A stretch of 64,000 bases of DNA, taken from assembly GCF_013409575.1 (NCBI RefSeq), contig NZ_JACCCY010000002.1, positions 1-64,000 on the forward strand, given 5' to 3'. The stretch comes from Macellibacteroides fermentans (lineage in GTDB: Bacteria; Bacteroidota; Bacteroidia; Bacteroidales; Tannerellaceae). Position numbers and translations under genes: made by a program. Position 1 is the first letter of the stretch. Each line of letters opens with the position of its first letter. Shown here piece by piece: positions 17,073 to 26,933 of this stretch. The notes under the pieces were generated by a model. The model had not been told where the DNA came from and did no database searches. It was given only the letters and a program-made list of their open reading frames with translations.

Positions 17073-18344
17073 ATGAAAGTAGATGTTTTATTAGGATTGC
17101 AATGGGGAGACGAAGGCAAAGGTAAAGTTGTCGATGTGCTTACTCCGCGATATGATGTGGTAACACGTTTTCAGGGAGGTCCCAATGCAGGACATACATT
17201 GGAGTTCAATGGTGAAAAGTATGTCCTCCGGTCCATTCCTTCCGGGATATTCCAGGGAGGAAAAGTAAACATTATAGGAAACGGGGTTGTTCTGGATCCT
17301 CTATTGTTCAAACAGGAGGCAGAGGCACTTGCTGCCAGTGGCCACAACCTGAAGGAAAGACTCTATATCTCTAAAAAAGCTCATCTTATTCTGCCTACCC
17401 ACCGCATGCTGGATGCCGCTTACGAAGCAGCCAAAGGCGCCGGTAAAATCGGTACCACAGGAAAAGGGATTGGACCTACCTATACCGACAAGGTAAGCCG
17501 TAACGGTGTACGTGTGGGAGATGTGTTGCATAATTTCCAGGAGAAATATGCTGCAGCCAAGGCTAAGCACGACGCTATTCTACGTTCATTAAATTATGAA
17601 TATAATATTACAGACCTCGAAAAAGAGTGGTTCGACGCGGTTGAGTATCTCAAATCCTTTACGTTGATCGACAGCGAGCATGTAATCAACAATTACCTGA
17701 TCGAAGGAAAATCCGTATTGGCCGAAGGTGCCCAGGGTACCATGCTGGATATCGATTTCGGATCGTATCCCTTCGTAACCTCTTCCAATACCATTTGTGC
17801 CGGTGCATGTACCGGAATGGGTGTTGCTCCGGGCAATATCGGCGAGGTATACGGTATCTTCAAGGCTTACTGTACCCGCGTGGGCAGTGGTCCGTTCCCC
17901 ACCGAACTGTTTGACGAAACCGGCGAAGAGCTTTGCGTAAAAGGTCACGAATTCGGCTCCGTTACCGGACGTAAGCGTCGTTGCGGCTGGATAGATTTGG
18001 TTGCCCTCAAATACGCCGTGATGATTAACGGTGTTACCAAGCTTATCATGATGAAAAGTGATGTAATGGATGAGTTTGAAACAATCAAGGCTTGTGTGGC
18101 TTACGATATGAATGGCGAAGAGGTTACCGGTTTCCCCTTCGAAATCGATGAAGCAGTAAAACCTGTATATGTTGAACTGCCGGGCTGGAAGACGGATATG
18201 ACAAAAATGCAAAGTGAAGACGAATTCCCCGAAGAGTTCAATGCTTACCTGTCATTCCTCGAAGACGAGCTGGGTGTGCCCATCAAGATTGTTTCGGTTG
18301 GTCCGGACAGAGACCAGACAATCGAGCGATACACAGAAGACTGA
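17073..18344 (+). CDS. purA: Adenylosuccinate synthetase
   Basis: This 423-residue enzyme makes adenylosuccinate from IMP and aspartate with GTP, the first committed step to AMP. It shows the GTP loop GLQWGDEGKGK near residues 6-16, GPNAGHT, the GTTGKGIGPTYTDK segment, EGAQGTMLDIDFGSYPFVTSSN and VGPDRDQTI at the end. The length is normal. A terminator follows at 18353-18387. Confidence 0.96.
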   Translation: MKVDVLLGLQWGDEGKGKVVDVLTPRYDVVTRFQGGPNAGHTLEFNGEKYVLRSIPSGIFQGGKVNIIGNGVVLDPLLFKQEAEALAASGHNLKERLYISKKAHLILPTHRMLDAAYEAAKGAGKIGTTGKGIGPTYTDKVSRNGVRVGDVLHNFQEKYAAAKAKHDAILRSLNYEYNITDLEKEWFDAVEYLKSFTLIDSEHVINNYLIEGKSVLAEGAQGTMLDIDFGSYPFVTSSNTICAGACTGMGVAPGNIGEVYGIFKAYCTRVGSGPFPTELFDETGEELCVKGHEFGSVTGRKRRCGWIDLVALKYAVMINGVTKLIMMKSDVMDEFETIKACVAYDMNGEEVTGFPFEIDEAVKPVYVELPGWKTDMTKMQSEDEFPEEFNAYLSFLEDELGVPIKIVSVGPDRDQTIERYTED

Positions 18345-18352
18345 TATATAGC

Positions 18353-18387
18353 AAAATGGCAGACGTATTTCTTGCGCCTGCCATTTT
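18353..18387 (+). terminator. purA terminator
   Basis: AAAATGGCAG (18353-18362) pairs with CTGCCATTTT (18378-18387) and runs into further T residues, 9 nt after the purA stop. Confidence 0.8.
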
Positions 18388-18439
18388 TTACTTTGGCAGA
18401 CTTTTTGCAGTATGGTTAGAAACATAAAATTGAATTAAC

Positions 18440-19120
18440 ATGTATTGGATTATATTTATTGGTTTTGCTCTGCTGAGCTGGCTGGTTTCCCATCGTTTGA
18501 AAAGTAAATTCGAGGCCTATTCCAAAGTGGCTCTGCCAAATGGAATGACGGGTAAGGATGTAGCCGAAAAGATGCTGCGGGATAATGGTATATATGATGT
18601 AAAGGTGATTTCTACACCCGGACATCTTACCGACCATTACAATCCGGGAAATCATACGGTGAACCTGAGTGAGAATGTGTATTACAGTAACAGTGTAGCC
18701 GCTGCTGCAGTTGCTGCCCACGAATGTGGTCACGCCGTGCAACATGCAACCGCCTATGCTCCGCTCAAAATGCGTTCGGCCCTGGTTCCGGTGGTTAGTT
18801 TTGCTTCCAACATCGTACAATGGGTATTACTGGGTGGTATCATCATGGTACAGAGTTTCCCGCAATTGCTGCTGTTCGGAATCATCTTGTTTGCTGCCAC
18901 TACGCTTTTCAGCTTTATAACATTGCCGGTAGAGATAAACGCAAGCAGCAGGGCTTTAGTCTGGTTAAGCAGCGCAGGTATAACCAATGTGGCTACCCAC
19001 GATAAGGCCGAAGACGCACTGCGTTCTGCCGCTTATACCTATGTGGTGGCAGCTTTGGGGTCGCTGGCTACCTTGCTGTATTACATTATGATATTTCTTG
19101 GAAGCCGCAGCCGCGACTAA
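18440..19120 (+). CDS. Membrane zinc metallopeptidase (YugP/Zn_peptidase_2 type)
   Basis: This 226-residue membrane protein has an N-terminal hydrophobic segment and a zinc motif, AAHECGHAVQHA (HExxH), in the first half. Two or three membrane helices follow (VLLGGIIMVQSFPQLLLFGIILFA, then a C-terminal AALGSLATLLYYIMIF). It matches the neutral zinc metallopeptidase family of Bacillus YugP. Substrates are unknown. It is preceded by the purA terminator and followed by its own terminator, so it is probably monocistronic. Confidence 0.83.
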   Translation: MYWIIFIGFALLSWLVSHRLKSKFEAYSKVALPNGMTGKDVAEKMLRDNGIYDVKVISTPGHLTDHYNPGNHTVNLSENVYYSNSVAAAAVAAHECGHAVQHATAYAPLKMRSALVPVVSFASNIVQWVLLGGIIMVQSFPQLLLFGIILFAATTLFSFITLPVEINASSRALVWLSSAGITNVATHDKAEDALRSAAYTYVVAALGSLATLLYYIMIFLGSRSRD

Positions 19121-19145
19121 CAAGTTTGTTGTTGAAAATAATAAG

Positions 19146-19186
19146 AGGGGTTGTCCGCAAAGTCGGAACAACCCTTTTGTTTTTTT
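19146..19186 (+). terminator. Terminator after the Zn peptidase gene
   Basis: GGGTTGTCCG (19148-19157) pairs with CGG-A-ACAACCC (19164-19174, one bulged A), followed by a T-rich run. The hisS -7 box begins 15 nt later. Confidence 0.7.
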
Positions 19187-19200
19187 AGGCAGAAATGTAC

Positions 19201-19208
19201 TACCTTTG
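19201..19208 (+). promoter_or_regulatory. -7 box for hisS
   Basis: TACCTTTG fits TAnnTTTG, 29 nt before the ATG at 19238. It rules out an upstream start for hisS at 19151. Confidence 0.7.
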
Positions 19209-19237
19209 CAATCAGAATAAAAAAAAGAAAAGAAATC

Positions 19238-20596
19238 ATGCAGAAACCGTCCATTCCAAAAGGAACCCGTGATTTTTCGCCTGTAGAGATGGCGAAACGG
19301 AACTATATATTCAACACCATACGCGATGTTTACCATCTGTATGGTTTCCAGCAGATAGAAACACCGGCCATGGAGAACTTATCTACATTAATGGGTAAGT
19401 ATGGCGACGAGGGTGATAAACTGTTGTTTAAGATACTGAATTCGGGCGACAGCCTTGCCGGGATAACAGACGAAGAGCTGCTTGAACGTAACCCGTTGAA
19501 GTTTGCTGCGCGTGTTTGCGAGAAAGGCCTGCGTTACGACCTTACCGTTCCTTTTGCCCGCTTTGTGGTGCAGCACCGCAATGAGCTGAGTTTTCCGTTT
19601 AAACGATACCAGATACAGCCGGTATGGCGTGCAGACCGTCCCCAAAAAGGACGTTACCGCGAGTTTTACCAATGCGACGGAGATGTGGTGGGGTCTGATT
19701 CGTTGTTGAACGAAGTGGAACTTATCCAGATAATGGACGAAGTATATCAGCGTTTTGGGATCCGCGTCTCCATAAAGATGAACAACCGTAAGATTTTGTC
19801 GGGTATTGCCGAGATTATCGGCGAGGCGGATAAGATTGTGGATATTACCGTTGCCATTGATAAGCTGGATAAGATCGGTTTGGAGAATGTAAATGCCGAA
19901 CTCCGCAGCAAGGAACTGAGCGAAGAGGCGATTGCCAAATTACAGCCTATCATTCAGCTAAGTGGTACAAACCGCGAGAAGATTGCCGTATTGAAAGAGG
20001 TGCTTGCAGGTTCGGAAACCGGACTAAAGGGGGTTGCCGAACTGGAATTTATTTTCGACCGGGTGGATCTTCTGACGGTTAAGGCTGAGCTGGAGCTGGA
20101 TCTTACATTGGCACGGGGACTTAACTACTATACCGGTGCCATTTTCGAGGTTAAGGCCCTGGATGTACAAATTGGCAGTATCACCGGAGGGGGACGTTAC
20201 GACAACCTTACGGGTGTGTTCGGTATGGATGGAGTGTCGGGCGTTGGTATCTCTTTTGGTGCCGATCGTATATTCGACGTACTCAACCAGTTAGAGCTAT
20301 ACCCCGAAGATTCCCTGCTTACTACGCAGCTGATGTTTGTAAACTTCGGCGAAAAGGAGGAGGCTTACCTGCTTCCATTGGTTGCTTCGGTACGGGCGGC
20401 AGGAATCCGGACCGAGATTTATCCCGAACCGGTGAAGATGAAGAAGCAGATGGGATATGCCGACGCGAAGAAAATTCCTTTTGTAGCCCTGGTAGGTGAA
20501 TCGGAGATGACCGAGGGTAAAATAAACCTGAAGAATATGATAACCGGCGAACAAAAACCGGTAACAGTACAAGAACTGATCGAAGCATTTAAATAA
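19238..20596 (+). CDS. hisS: Histidyl-tRNA synthetase
   Basis: This 452-residue class II synthetase charges tRNA-His. Visible features are the N-terminal [13 protein letters not shown], class II motif 2 ([32 protein letters not shown]), the histidine-binding [27 protein letters not shown] (motif 3 region), and a C-terminal anticodon-binding domain. The start at ATG 19238 is fixed by the -7 box; the frame is open further upstream but runs through the promoter and terminator. Confidence 0.95.
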   Translation: MQKPSIPKGTRDFSPVEMAKRNYIFNTIRDVYHLYGFQQIETPAMENLSTLMGKYGDEGDKLLFKILNSGDSLAGITDEELLERNPLKFAARVCEKGLRYDLTVPFARFVVQHRNELSFPFKRYQIQPVWRADRPQKGRYREFYQCDGDVVGSDSLLNEVELIQIMDEVYQRFGIRVSIKMNNRKILSGIAEIIGEADKIVDITVAIDKLDKIGLENVNAELRSKELSEEAIAKLQPIIQLSGTNREKIAVLKEVLAGSETGLKGVAELEFIFDRVDLLTVKAELELDLTLARGLNYYTGAIFEVKALDVQIGSITGGGRYDNLTGVFGMDGVSGVGISFGADRIFDVLNQLELYPEDSLLTTQLMFVNFGEKEEAYLLPLVASVRAAGIRTEIYPEPVKMKKQMGYADAKKIPFVALVGESEMTEGKINLKNMITGEQKPVTVQELIEAFK

Positions 20597-20602
20597 AATG
20601 GG

Positions 20603-20623
20603 AAGGCGCACTTGTTGCGCCTT
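20603..20623 (+). terminator. hisS terminator
   Basis: AAGGCGCA (20603-20610) pairs with TGCGCCTT (20616-20623) and continues into a T run, 6 nt after the hisS stop. Confidence 0.85.
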
Positions 20624-20671
20624 TTTTTTATTTCCTTTGTTGACTTGAAATTAATTTCCCCTAAACGAATT

Positions 20672-22111
20672 ATGAATATGAAGACCTGGATTTCTTTGTT
20701 TGTCGGACTTGCTGTCCTTTCTTCCTGTAAATTTCAGCGGAGTGCCGACTGGGTTACCTCTACAGAGAAGGCTCCCTGGGAAGTGCAGCCCGATTTGAGG
20801 GCGCTGTCTCTCGATTCTGTTGCATCGGTGGATGCGGTGATCGATCTTGACGGGAAGCAACAAAAGATGGAGGGCTTTGGAGCCTGCTTCAACGAATTGG
20901 GCTGGATTTCGCTAAGCCGCCTCGATCCGTCGCAACGAGAGGATATCATGGAGGAGCTGTTTTTTCCCGACTATGGAGCGAACTTTACGTTGTGCAGAAT
21001 GCCGATCGGGGCTAACGACTTTTCCCGCGACTGGTACTCGTACAATGAAACGGACAGCGATTTTGTGATGAACAATTTTACCATTGCCAACGACTTGCAG
21101 ACGTTGATTCCATTTATCAAGAATGCTCAGAAGTATAATTCCCAACTGGCATTGTGGGCCTCGCCCTGGTGTCCGCCTTCGTGGATGAAGTATAACAAGC
21201 ATTATGCCTGTGCATTTACAGGTGCGGAGGTAGATACCCTGTACCGGAATGGTTTGCCTGCCGACAAGGTGGGGTATCAGGGGTTGGATATGTTTGTACA
21301 GGATTCGGCTTACCTGGAGGCTTATGCCTTGTATTTTACCAAATTTATCGAGGCTTACAGGTCTCATGGTATCGAAATATCGGCCGTAATGCCGCAAAAT
21401 GAATTCAATTCTGCTCAGATTTTTCCAAGCTGCTGCTGGACGGCAACCTCGCTGGCTCATTTTATAGGTAATTACTTAGGTCCGGCTATGAAAGACCTGG
21501 ATGTGGATGTGCTGTTCGGTACAATGGAACGTGCCGATGAATCGATGGTGGATACGGTGCTCACGGATCCGCTTGCCGGCGAATATATAAAAGGGGTGGG
21601 TTTCCAGTGGGCCGGTAAAGGGGCCATCAAGGGAATTCACGAACGTTATCCGGACCTTACGTTGTATCAGACCGAACAGGAATGCGGTGATGGGAAAAAC
21701 GATTGGAAAGGGGCTGTGTATTCGTGGAAGTTAATGAAACATTATCTCGATAACGGAGCTTCTGCCTATATGTATTGGAACATCTCCCTCGAAAAAGGGG
21801 GAATCAGCCGCTGGGGATGGGCTCAAAACTCTTTAGTCGTTGTAGATCCGTTATCTAAAACCTATACATATACTCCGGAATATTACGTACTGAAACATGT
21901 GAGTCATTATGTACAACCCGATGCACGCAAACTTACGGTGTCTGGCAGCTACGGCAATATAATGGCTTTCCGTAATCCCGACCGGAGTCTGGTTATTGTG
22001 GCAGCCAATGAAGAAGATACGGATAAAACCGTCTCTATCCAGGTGCAAGACATGGTTTTTATGCCAACACTTAAGGCACACTCCTTCTCGACGATACAGA
22101 TAAAGCAGTAA
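20672..22111 (+). CDS. GH30 family glycoside hydrolase, lipoprotein
   Basis: This 479-residue protein is a GH30 (glucosylceramidase/beta-1,6-glucanase fold) enzyme. After a signal with lipobox (VLSSC near residue 17) it shows MEGFGACFNELGW, MPIGANDFS, CPPSWMK, the acid/base Glu in VMPQNEFNS, and the nucleophile Glu in YQTEQECGDGKNDW. The last pattern resembles subfamily GH30_3 beta-1,6-glucanases, which is inferred rather than proven. It would act on surface-exposed or periplasmic glucan. ATG 20672 is chosen (ATG 20678 also possible), because the longer frame starts inside the hisS terminator. Confidence 0.87.
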   Translation: MNMKTWISLFVGLAVLSSCKFQRSADWVTSTEKAPWEVQPDLRALSLDSVASVDAVIDLDGKQQKMEGFGACFNELGWISLSRLDPSQREDIMEELFFPDYGANFTLCRMPIGANDFSRDWYSYNETDSDFVMNNFTIANDLQTLIPFIKNAQKYNSQLALWASPWCPPSWMKYNKHYACAFTGAEVDTLYRNGLPADKVGYQGLDMFVQDSAYLEAYALYFTKFIEAYRSHGIEISAVMPQNEFNSAQIFPSCCWTATSLAHFIGNYLGPAMKDLDVDVLFGTMERADESMVDTVLTDPLAGEYIKGVGFQWAGKGAIKGIHERYPDLTLYQTEQECGDGKNDWKGAVYSWKLMKHYLDNGASAYMYWNISLEKGGISRWGWAQNSLVVVDPLSKTYTYTPEYYVLKHVSHYVQPDARKLTVSGSYGNIMAFRNPDRSLVIVAANEEDTDKTVSIQVQDMVFMPTLKAHSFSTIQIKQ

Positions 22112-22174
22112 AACAGGTCGGAGGACAGGATGTGAGTCAGCCGTAACCGTCAACCTGTCAGCTTTCGTATGTGC

Positions 22175-22210
22175 CGTTTTTGTCGGCAGACGAAAAAATG
22201 GCAGAAAGCA
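22175..22210. promoter_or_regulatory. Imperfect inverted repeat upstream of groES
   Basis: GCCGTTTTTGTC and GACGAAAAAATGGC face each other around a short GGCA loop, with outer GCTTTC/GAAAGC arms. It ends 16 nt before the sigma-54-like promoter. It could be the GH30 terminator or an upstream activator site. Confidence 0.4.
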
Positions 22211-22224
22211 TCCTTAAAATTGTT

Positions 22225-22241
22225 TTGGCACATTATTCGCA
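22225..22241 (+). promoter_or_regulatory. Candidate sigma-54 (-24/-12) promoter for groES-groEL
   Basis: TTGGCAC, five bases, then TCGCA gives the GG-N10-GC geometry of RpoN promoters, with one mismatch to the TTGCA half. The predicted start lies near 22252, about 58 nt before the groES ATG. I saw no TAnnTTTG box in this leader. Confidence 0.45.
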
Positions 22242-22309
22242 TAGATAAAGGTGTGAACGCAAAGTTTACAATACCAAATAAAATTATTAACGATTAAAAT
22301 ATCAAGATT

Positions 22310-22579
22310 ATGAACATTAGACCATTAGCAGACAGAGTGCTTATTCAGCCTGCTGCAGCAGAAGAAAAGACAGTAAGCGGAATTATCATTCCAGATTCGG
22401 CAAAGGAAAAACCTTTGAAAGGTGAAGTTATTGCAATCGGTAACGGTACAAAAGACGAAGAAATGGTAGTGAAGGTGGGTGATACTGTTCTTTACGGAAA
22501 GTATGCAGGTACTGAACTTGAACTTGAAGGAGGTAAATATCTTATCATGCGTCAATCAGATATTCTGGCTATTATCTAA
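22310..22579 (+). CDS. groES: Co-chaperonin GroES
   Basis: At 89 residues this has normal GroES length. It begins [35 protein letters not shown], with the mobile loop SGIIIPDSA that docks on GroEL. It forms the heptameric lid of the chaperonin chamber. groEL starts 36 nt downstream. Confidence 0.97.
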   Translation: MNIRPLADRVLIQPAAAEEKTVSGIIIPDSAKEKPLKGEVIAIGNGTKDEEMVVKVGDTVLYGKYAGTELELEGGKYLIMRQSDILAII

Positions 22580-22600
22580 TCATATTTATTTATACTATAA

Positions 22601-24256
<1,656 letters not shown>

Positions 24257-24272
24257 TTTCAGACTCCTATAT

Positions 24273-24314
24273 AAAAAAAGAGAGGTTGTCCGTTTGGATA
24301 ACCTCTCTTTTTTT
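24273..24314. terminator. Bidirectional terminator groEL / ZIP gene
   Basis: AAAAAAAGAGAGGTT (24273-24287) pairs perfectly with AACCTCTCTTTTTTT (24300-24314), with T runs in both directions between the convergent genes. Confidence 0.88.
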
Positions 24315-24332
24315 GTCCTATAAAGTTTACTG

Positions 24333-25130
24333 CTATATAAATAGAAAGAGACTCAGTGCCATAATCACCATACCACCTACCAATCCGGAGATGGATAAGT
24401 GATGCTCTCCGTATTTCTGAGCGCTGGGCAGAAGTTCGTCTATGGAAATAAAAACCATGATTCCCGACACGGCTGCAAGTATAAAACCATTGATGGCCGG
24501 AGTCCAGAAAGGCAATAAAATAAGAAATCCGAAAAGGGCCCCTACAGGTTCTGCCATACCCGACAGGAAAGAGAGCCAAAAGGCCTTCTTTTTATTCCCT
24601 GTGGCCTGATAAATAGGTACTGATACAGCGATTCCTTCCGGAATGTTGTGTATCGCGATAGCAGCCGTGATAGGGAGTGCTATTTCCATGCTGTTTAGAG
24701 CCGACGTAAAGGTGGCGATCCCCTCCGGAAAGTTGTGTATACCGATGGATAATGCAACCAGCATACCCGTTTTTTTAAGTCCGGTTTGTTTTTTGGATAA
24801 TTCTTCCACATTGTGCATCTCATGCGGGTTTTTGTCTTCGGGAATCAGGAAGTCTATTATAGTAATCATCCCCATCCCCCCGAAAAATGCAAGCAGCAGA
24901 TAAAATGTACCGATGCGGTCGCCAAAACTCTCAATCAAGTTTAGTTTGGCCTGGGGCATCATCTCCATAAAAGAGACATAAATCATCACACCCGCCGAAA
25001 ATCCCAAAGAGGTGGCCAGAAATTTAGTGTTTGTACGCTTTGTGAAAAAGGCAAGCATACTACCGATGCCGGTCGACAAACCTGCAACTAACGTTAAACC
25101 AAATGCTATTAAGATTGTCTCTGTACTCAT
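24333..25130 (-). CDS. ZIP family metal transporter (ZupT-like)
   Basis: This 265-residue inner-membrane protein has eight predicted helices and the ZIP metal-site motifs HNFPEGIATF in helix IV and HNIPEGIAVSVP in helix V. A short His-poor loop (NPHEMHNVEEL) lies between helices III and IV. Both motifs and the length match the ZupT/GufA type that imports zinc and other divalent ions. A TAACTTTG box at 25155-25148 (minus strand) lies 17 nt upstream of the ATG, back-to-back with the ECF sigma promoter region. Confidence 0.9.
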   Translation of the reverse strand: MSTETILIAFGLTLVAGLSTGIGSMLAFFTKRTNTKFLATSLGFSAGVMIYVSFMEMMPQAKLNLIESFGDRIGTFYLLLAFFGGMGMITIIDFLIPEDKNPHEMHNVEELSKKQTGLKKTGMLVALSIGIHNFPEGIATFTSALNSMEIALPITAAIAIHNIPEGIAVSVPIYQATGNKKKAFWLSFLSGMAEPVGALFGFLILLPFWTPAINGFILAAVSGIMVFISIDELLPSAQKYGEHHLSISGLVGGMVIMALSLFLFI

Positions 25131-25147
25131 AATGAATCAATATTATG

Positions 25148-25155
25148 CAAAGTTA
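25148..25155 (-). promoter_or_regulatory. -7 box for the ZIP transporter gene
   Basis: CAAAGTTA on the plus strand is TAACTTTG on the minus strand, fitting TAnnTTTG, 17 nt upstream of the ATG at 25130. Confidence 0.6.
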
Positions 25156-25185
25156 AGAAGATTATTTTATATATTTACTGCCAAA

Positions 25186-25746
25186 ATGAACAGTATGCAA
25201 CAATATAATGAGGAGGAAATAGTGCTGCAACTTCGTGATCCCGCCACGCAACGAAATGCTTTTTCGAAGGTGGTTGGGTATTATGGAGAAAAATTGTATT
25301 GGCATATTCGAAGGTTGGTGCTGAACCATGAGGATGCAAATGATCTATTGCAAAATACATTTCTGAAGGCGTGGACCAACATTGATTATTTCAGAGGAGA
25401 GGCCCGGCTTTCCACCTGGCTCTACAAGATTGCCTTCAACGAATGCATAACATTTCTGAACAAGCAGCGGATGCAGAATAATGTGTCGATCGACAGTGAA
25501 GATGTTTTCTTGCTTGAACGCTTAAAAGGGGATATCTATTTTGATGGTGATGCAGTGCAGTTAAAATTGCAAGAGGCAATTTTAACTCTCCCCGAAAAAC
25601 AAAGAGCGGTATTTACGCTCCGATACTACGATGAGATGAAATATGAAGATATGTCAGAGATATTCGGAACCTCTGTTGGAGCCTTGAAAGCCTCCTATCA
25701 TCATGCTTTAAAAAAAGTTGAGGAGTTTTTAACAAAAGATATTTAA
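25186..25746 (+). CDS. ECF-type RNA polymerase sigma factor
   Basis: This 186-residue sigma-70 family protein of extracytoplasmic-function size has region 2 (NEDANDLLQNTFLKAWTNIDYFRGEARLSTWLYKIAFNECI, with the YKIAFN segment typical of ECF sigmas) and region 4 (LPEKQRAVFTLRYYDEMKYEDMSEIFGTSVGALKASYHHALKKV). ATG 25186 is chosen, with 25195 possible; the longer frame runs antisense through the ZIP gene. It heads a probable three-gene operon with the membrane and periplasmic proteins downstream. A TATATTTA near-match to the -7 box lies just upstream. Confidence 0.88.
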   Translation: MNSMQQYNEEEIVLQLRDPATQRNAFSKVVGYYGEKLYWHIRRLVLNHEDANDLLQNTFLKAWTNIDYFRGEARLSTWLYKIAFNECITFLNKQRMQNNVSIDSEDVFLLERLKGDIYFDGDAVQLKLQEAILTLPEKQRAVFTLRYYDEMKYEDMSEIFGTSVGALKASYHHALKKVEEFLTKDI

Positions 25747-25803
25747 ACCTTTAATGATTTATCTTGTCAAAGAAAGTGATATGCACGTTAAGTGACATGG
25801 AAC

Positions 25804-26217
25804 ATGTATAAACTAAAGAGAGATATGAAAGATATGAATAGTAACCTGGATAAATTTAAGGGCGATAACCCCTTTAAAACCCCGCAAGGGTATATGGATG
25901 GCTTGAATGATCTCATTATGAGTCAGCTTCCCGTAAAAGAATCAAAAAAAGCAATTCAGATTACTTTTGCTCAACGGGTACGTCCGTGGTTATATCTGGC
26001 TGCAGTTTTTGCAGGCTTGGGTTTATTTTTTAAAGCGGTTATCGGTCCCGATTTTATTGGAAAGCAAAATACGTCCGACAGCTTGTATGTTCAGTCCTCT
26101 GTTTCGGAAGGAACGATGTCTGCTTTATCTTCTGCAGAAGACAAGGAATACCAGGAATACATTGAGAACAAGTACGCTAATTATGTGCTTGAAGGGGAAT
26201 TAGGCTATTCTGAATGA
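25804..26217 (+). CDS. Putative membrane anti-sigma factor
   Basis: This 137-residue protein has a charged cytoplasmic N-terminus (NLDKFKGDNPFKTPQGYMDGLNDLIMSQL), a single membrane helix near residues 53-68 (WLYLAAVFAGLGLFF), and a short acidic periplasmic tail. It has no database-level signature I can name. Position directly after an ECF sigma and single-pass topology suggest an anti-sigma role, which is an inference. ATG 25804 is preferred over a GTG at 25792. Confidence 0.6.
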   Translation: MYKLKRDMKDMNSNLDKFKGDNPFKTPQGYMDGLNDLIMSQLPVKESKKAIQITFAQRVRPWLYLAAVFAGLGLFFKAVIGPDFIGKQNTSDSLYVQSSVSEGTMSALSSAEDKEYQEYIENKYANYVLEGELGYSE

Positions 26218-26257
26218 AAATAAACTTATAAAGTTATTATTTGAAAAAAAAGTTTGT

Positions 26258-26716
26258 ATGAATAGAATATTTTTTATTACATTTGTCGCGTTATCGCTTT
26301 TTATGTCTTTTTCTGTGAGTGCACAGGATACCGGAAAGCGGAAACATTTTGACAGGGAGGCATTTCAAGCGAAAAGAAATGCATTCATTATGGCCGAGGT
26401 AGGCTTAACTCCAGATGAAGCAGCTTTGTTTATACCCTTAAGTGACGAACTTAAGAAAAAGAAGTTTGAATTAGGCCGTTCCTACCGAAAGTTTGTAAAT
26501 GAAATCCGGTCAAAAAAGAATCCGACTGATGCCGAATACACCAGAGCTGTAGATGACTATCTGGATCTATGTATCGAAGAGGCTAAGTTGGAAAAAGAAT
26601 ATGCAGAGAAATTCAAGAAAATCATTTCTCCTGAAAAGCTGTTTAAATATCAGGGTGCCGAGTTAAAGTTCGCACGGGAGTATATGAGAAGTTCGAGAAT
26701 GGAACGTAAAAATTGA
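26258..26716 (+). CDS. Periplasmic Spy/CpxP-like helical protein
   Basis: This 152-residue protein has a clear signal peptide (about residues 1-22, ending VSAQ). The mature part is almost all charged amphipathic helix and includes AEVGLTPDEAALFIPLSDELKKKKFELG, a pattern like the LTxxQ-type repeats of Spy/CpxP stress proteins. It probably acts in the periplasm as a chaperone or as feedback partner for the sigma/anti-sigma pair. Family placement is by pattern only. It is the third gene of the trio. Confidence 0.6.
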   Translation: MNRIFFITFVALSLFMSFSVSAQDTGKRKHFDREAFQAKRNAFIMAEVGLTPDEAALFIPLSDELKKKKFELGRSYRKFVNEIRSKKNPTDAEYTRAVDDYLDLCIEEAKLEKEYAEKFKKIISPEKLFKYQGAELKFAREYMRSSRMERKN

Positions 26717-26789
26717 GATTTTGTTAAGAAAAATATTATCATTATTTGTGTTTTTTGTTTAGATTTAGTTTTGGCGTTTAAGTTAAGGG

Positions 26790-26828
26790 AGGGGTGGCGA
26801 CGTGAGTCGGTTCCCCTTTTGTTTTTTT
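26790..26828 (+). terminator. Terminator after the sigma/anti-sigma trio
   Basis: AGGGG (26790-26794) and CCCCT (26813-26817) enclose an inner CGAC/GTCG stem with a GTGA loop, followed by TTTTGTTTTTTT. The stem has an internal mismatch loop, so strength is uncertain. Confidence 0.55.
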
Positions 26829-26860
26829 CTCCCTTAATGATTCCGGAACAGTCAAAAAGA

Positions 26861-26902
26861 AAATCCTGTATAGTCGCCGTTAAAAGCAACTATACAGGAT
26901 TT
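26861..26902 (-). terminator. Terminator after the Ca2+ ATPase gene
   Basis: AAATCCTGTATAGT (26861-26874) pairs perfectly with ACTATACAGGATTT (26889-26902). On the minus strand the stem is followed by a T-rich stretch (TCTTTTTG). Confidence 0.8.
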
Positions 26903-26933
26903 ATATTTAACCTGTTTTGGGATATAATATACT

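Noticed and set aside
25012-25185. N-terminal extension of the ECF sigma factor.
   Set aside because: It would be read antisense through the ZIP transporter gene and across both divergent promoters; sigma region 2 is complete with the ATG at 25186.
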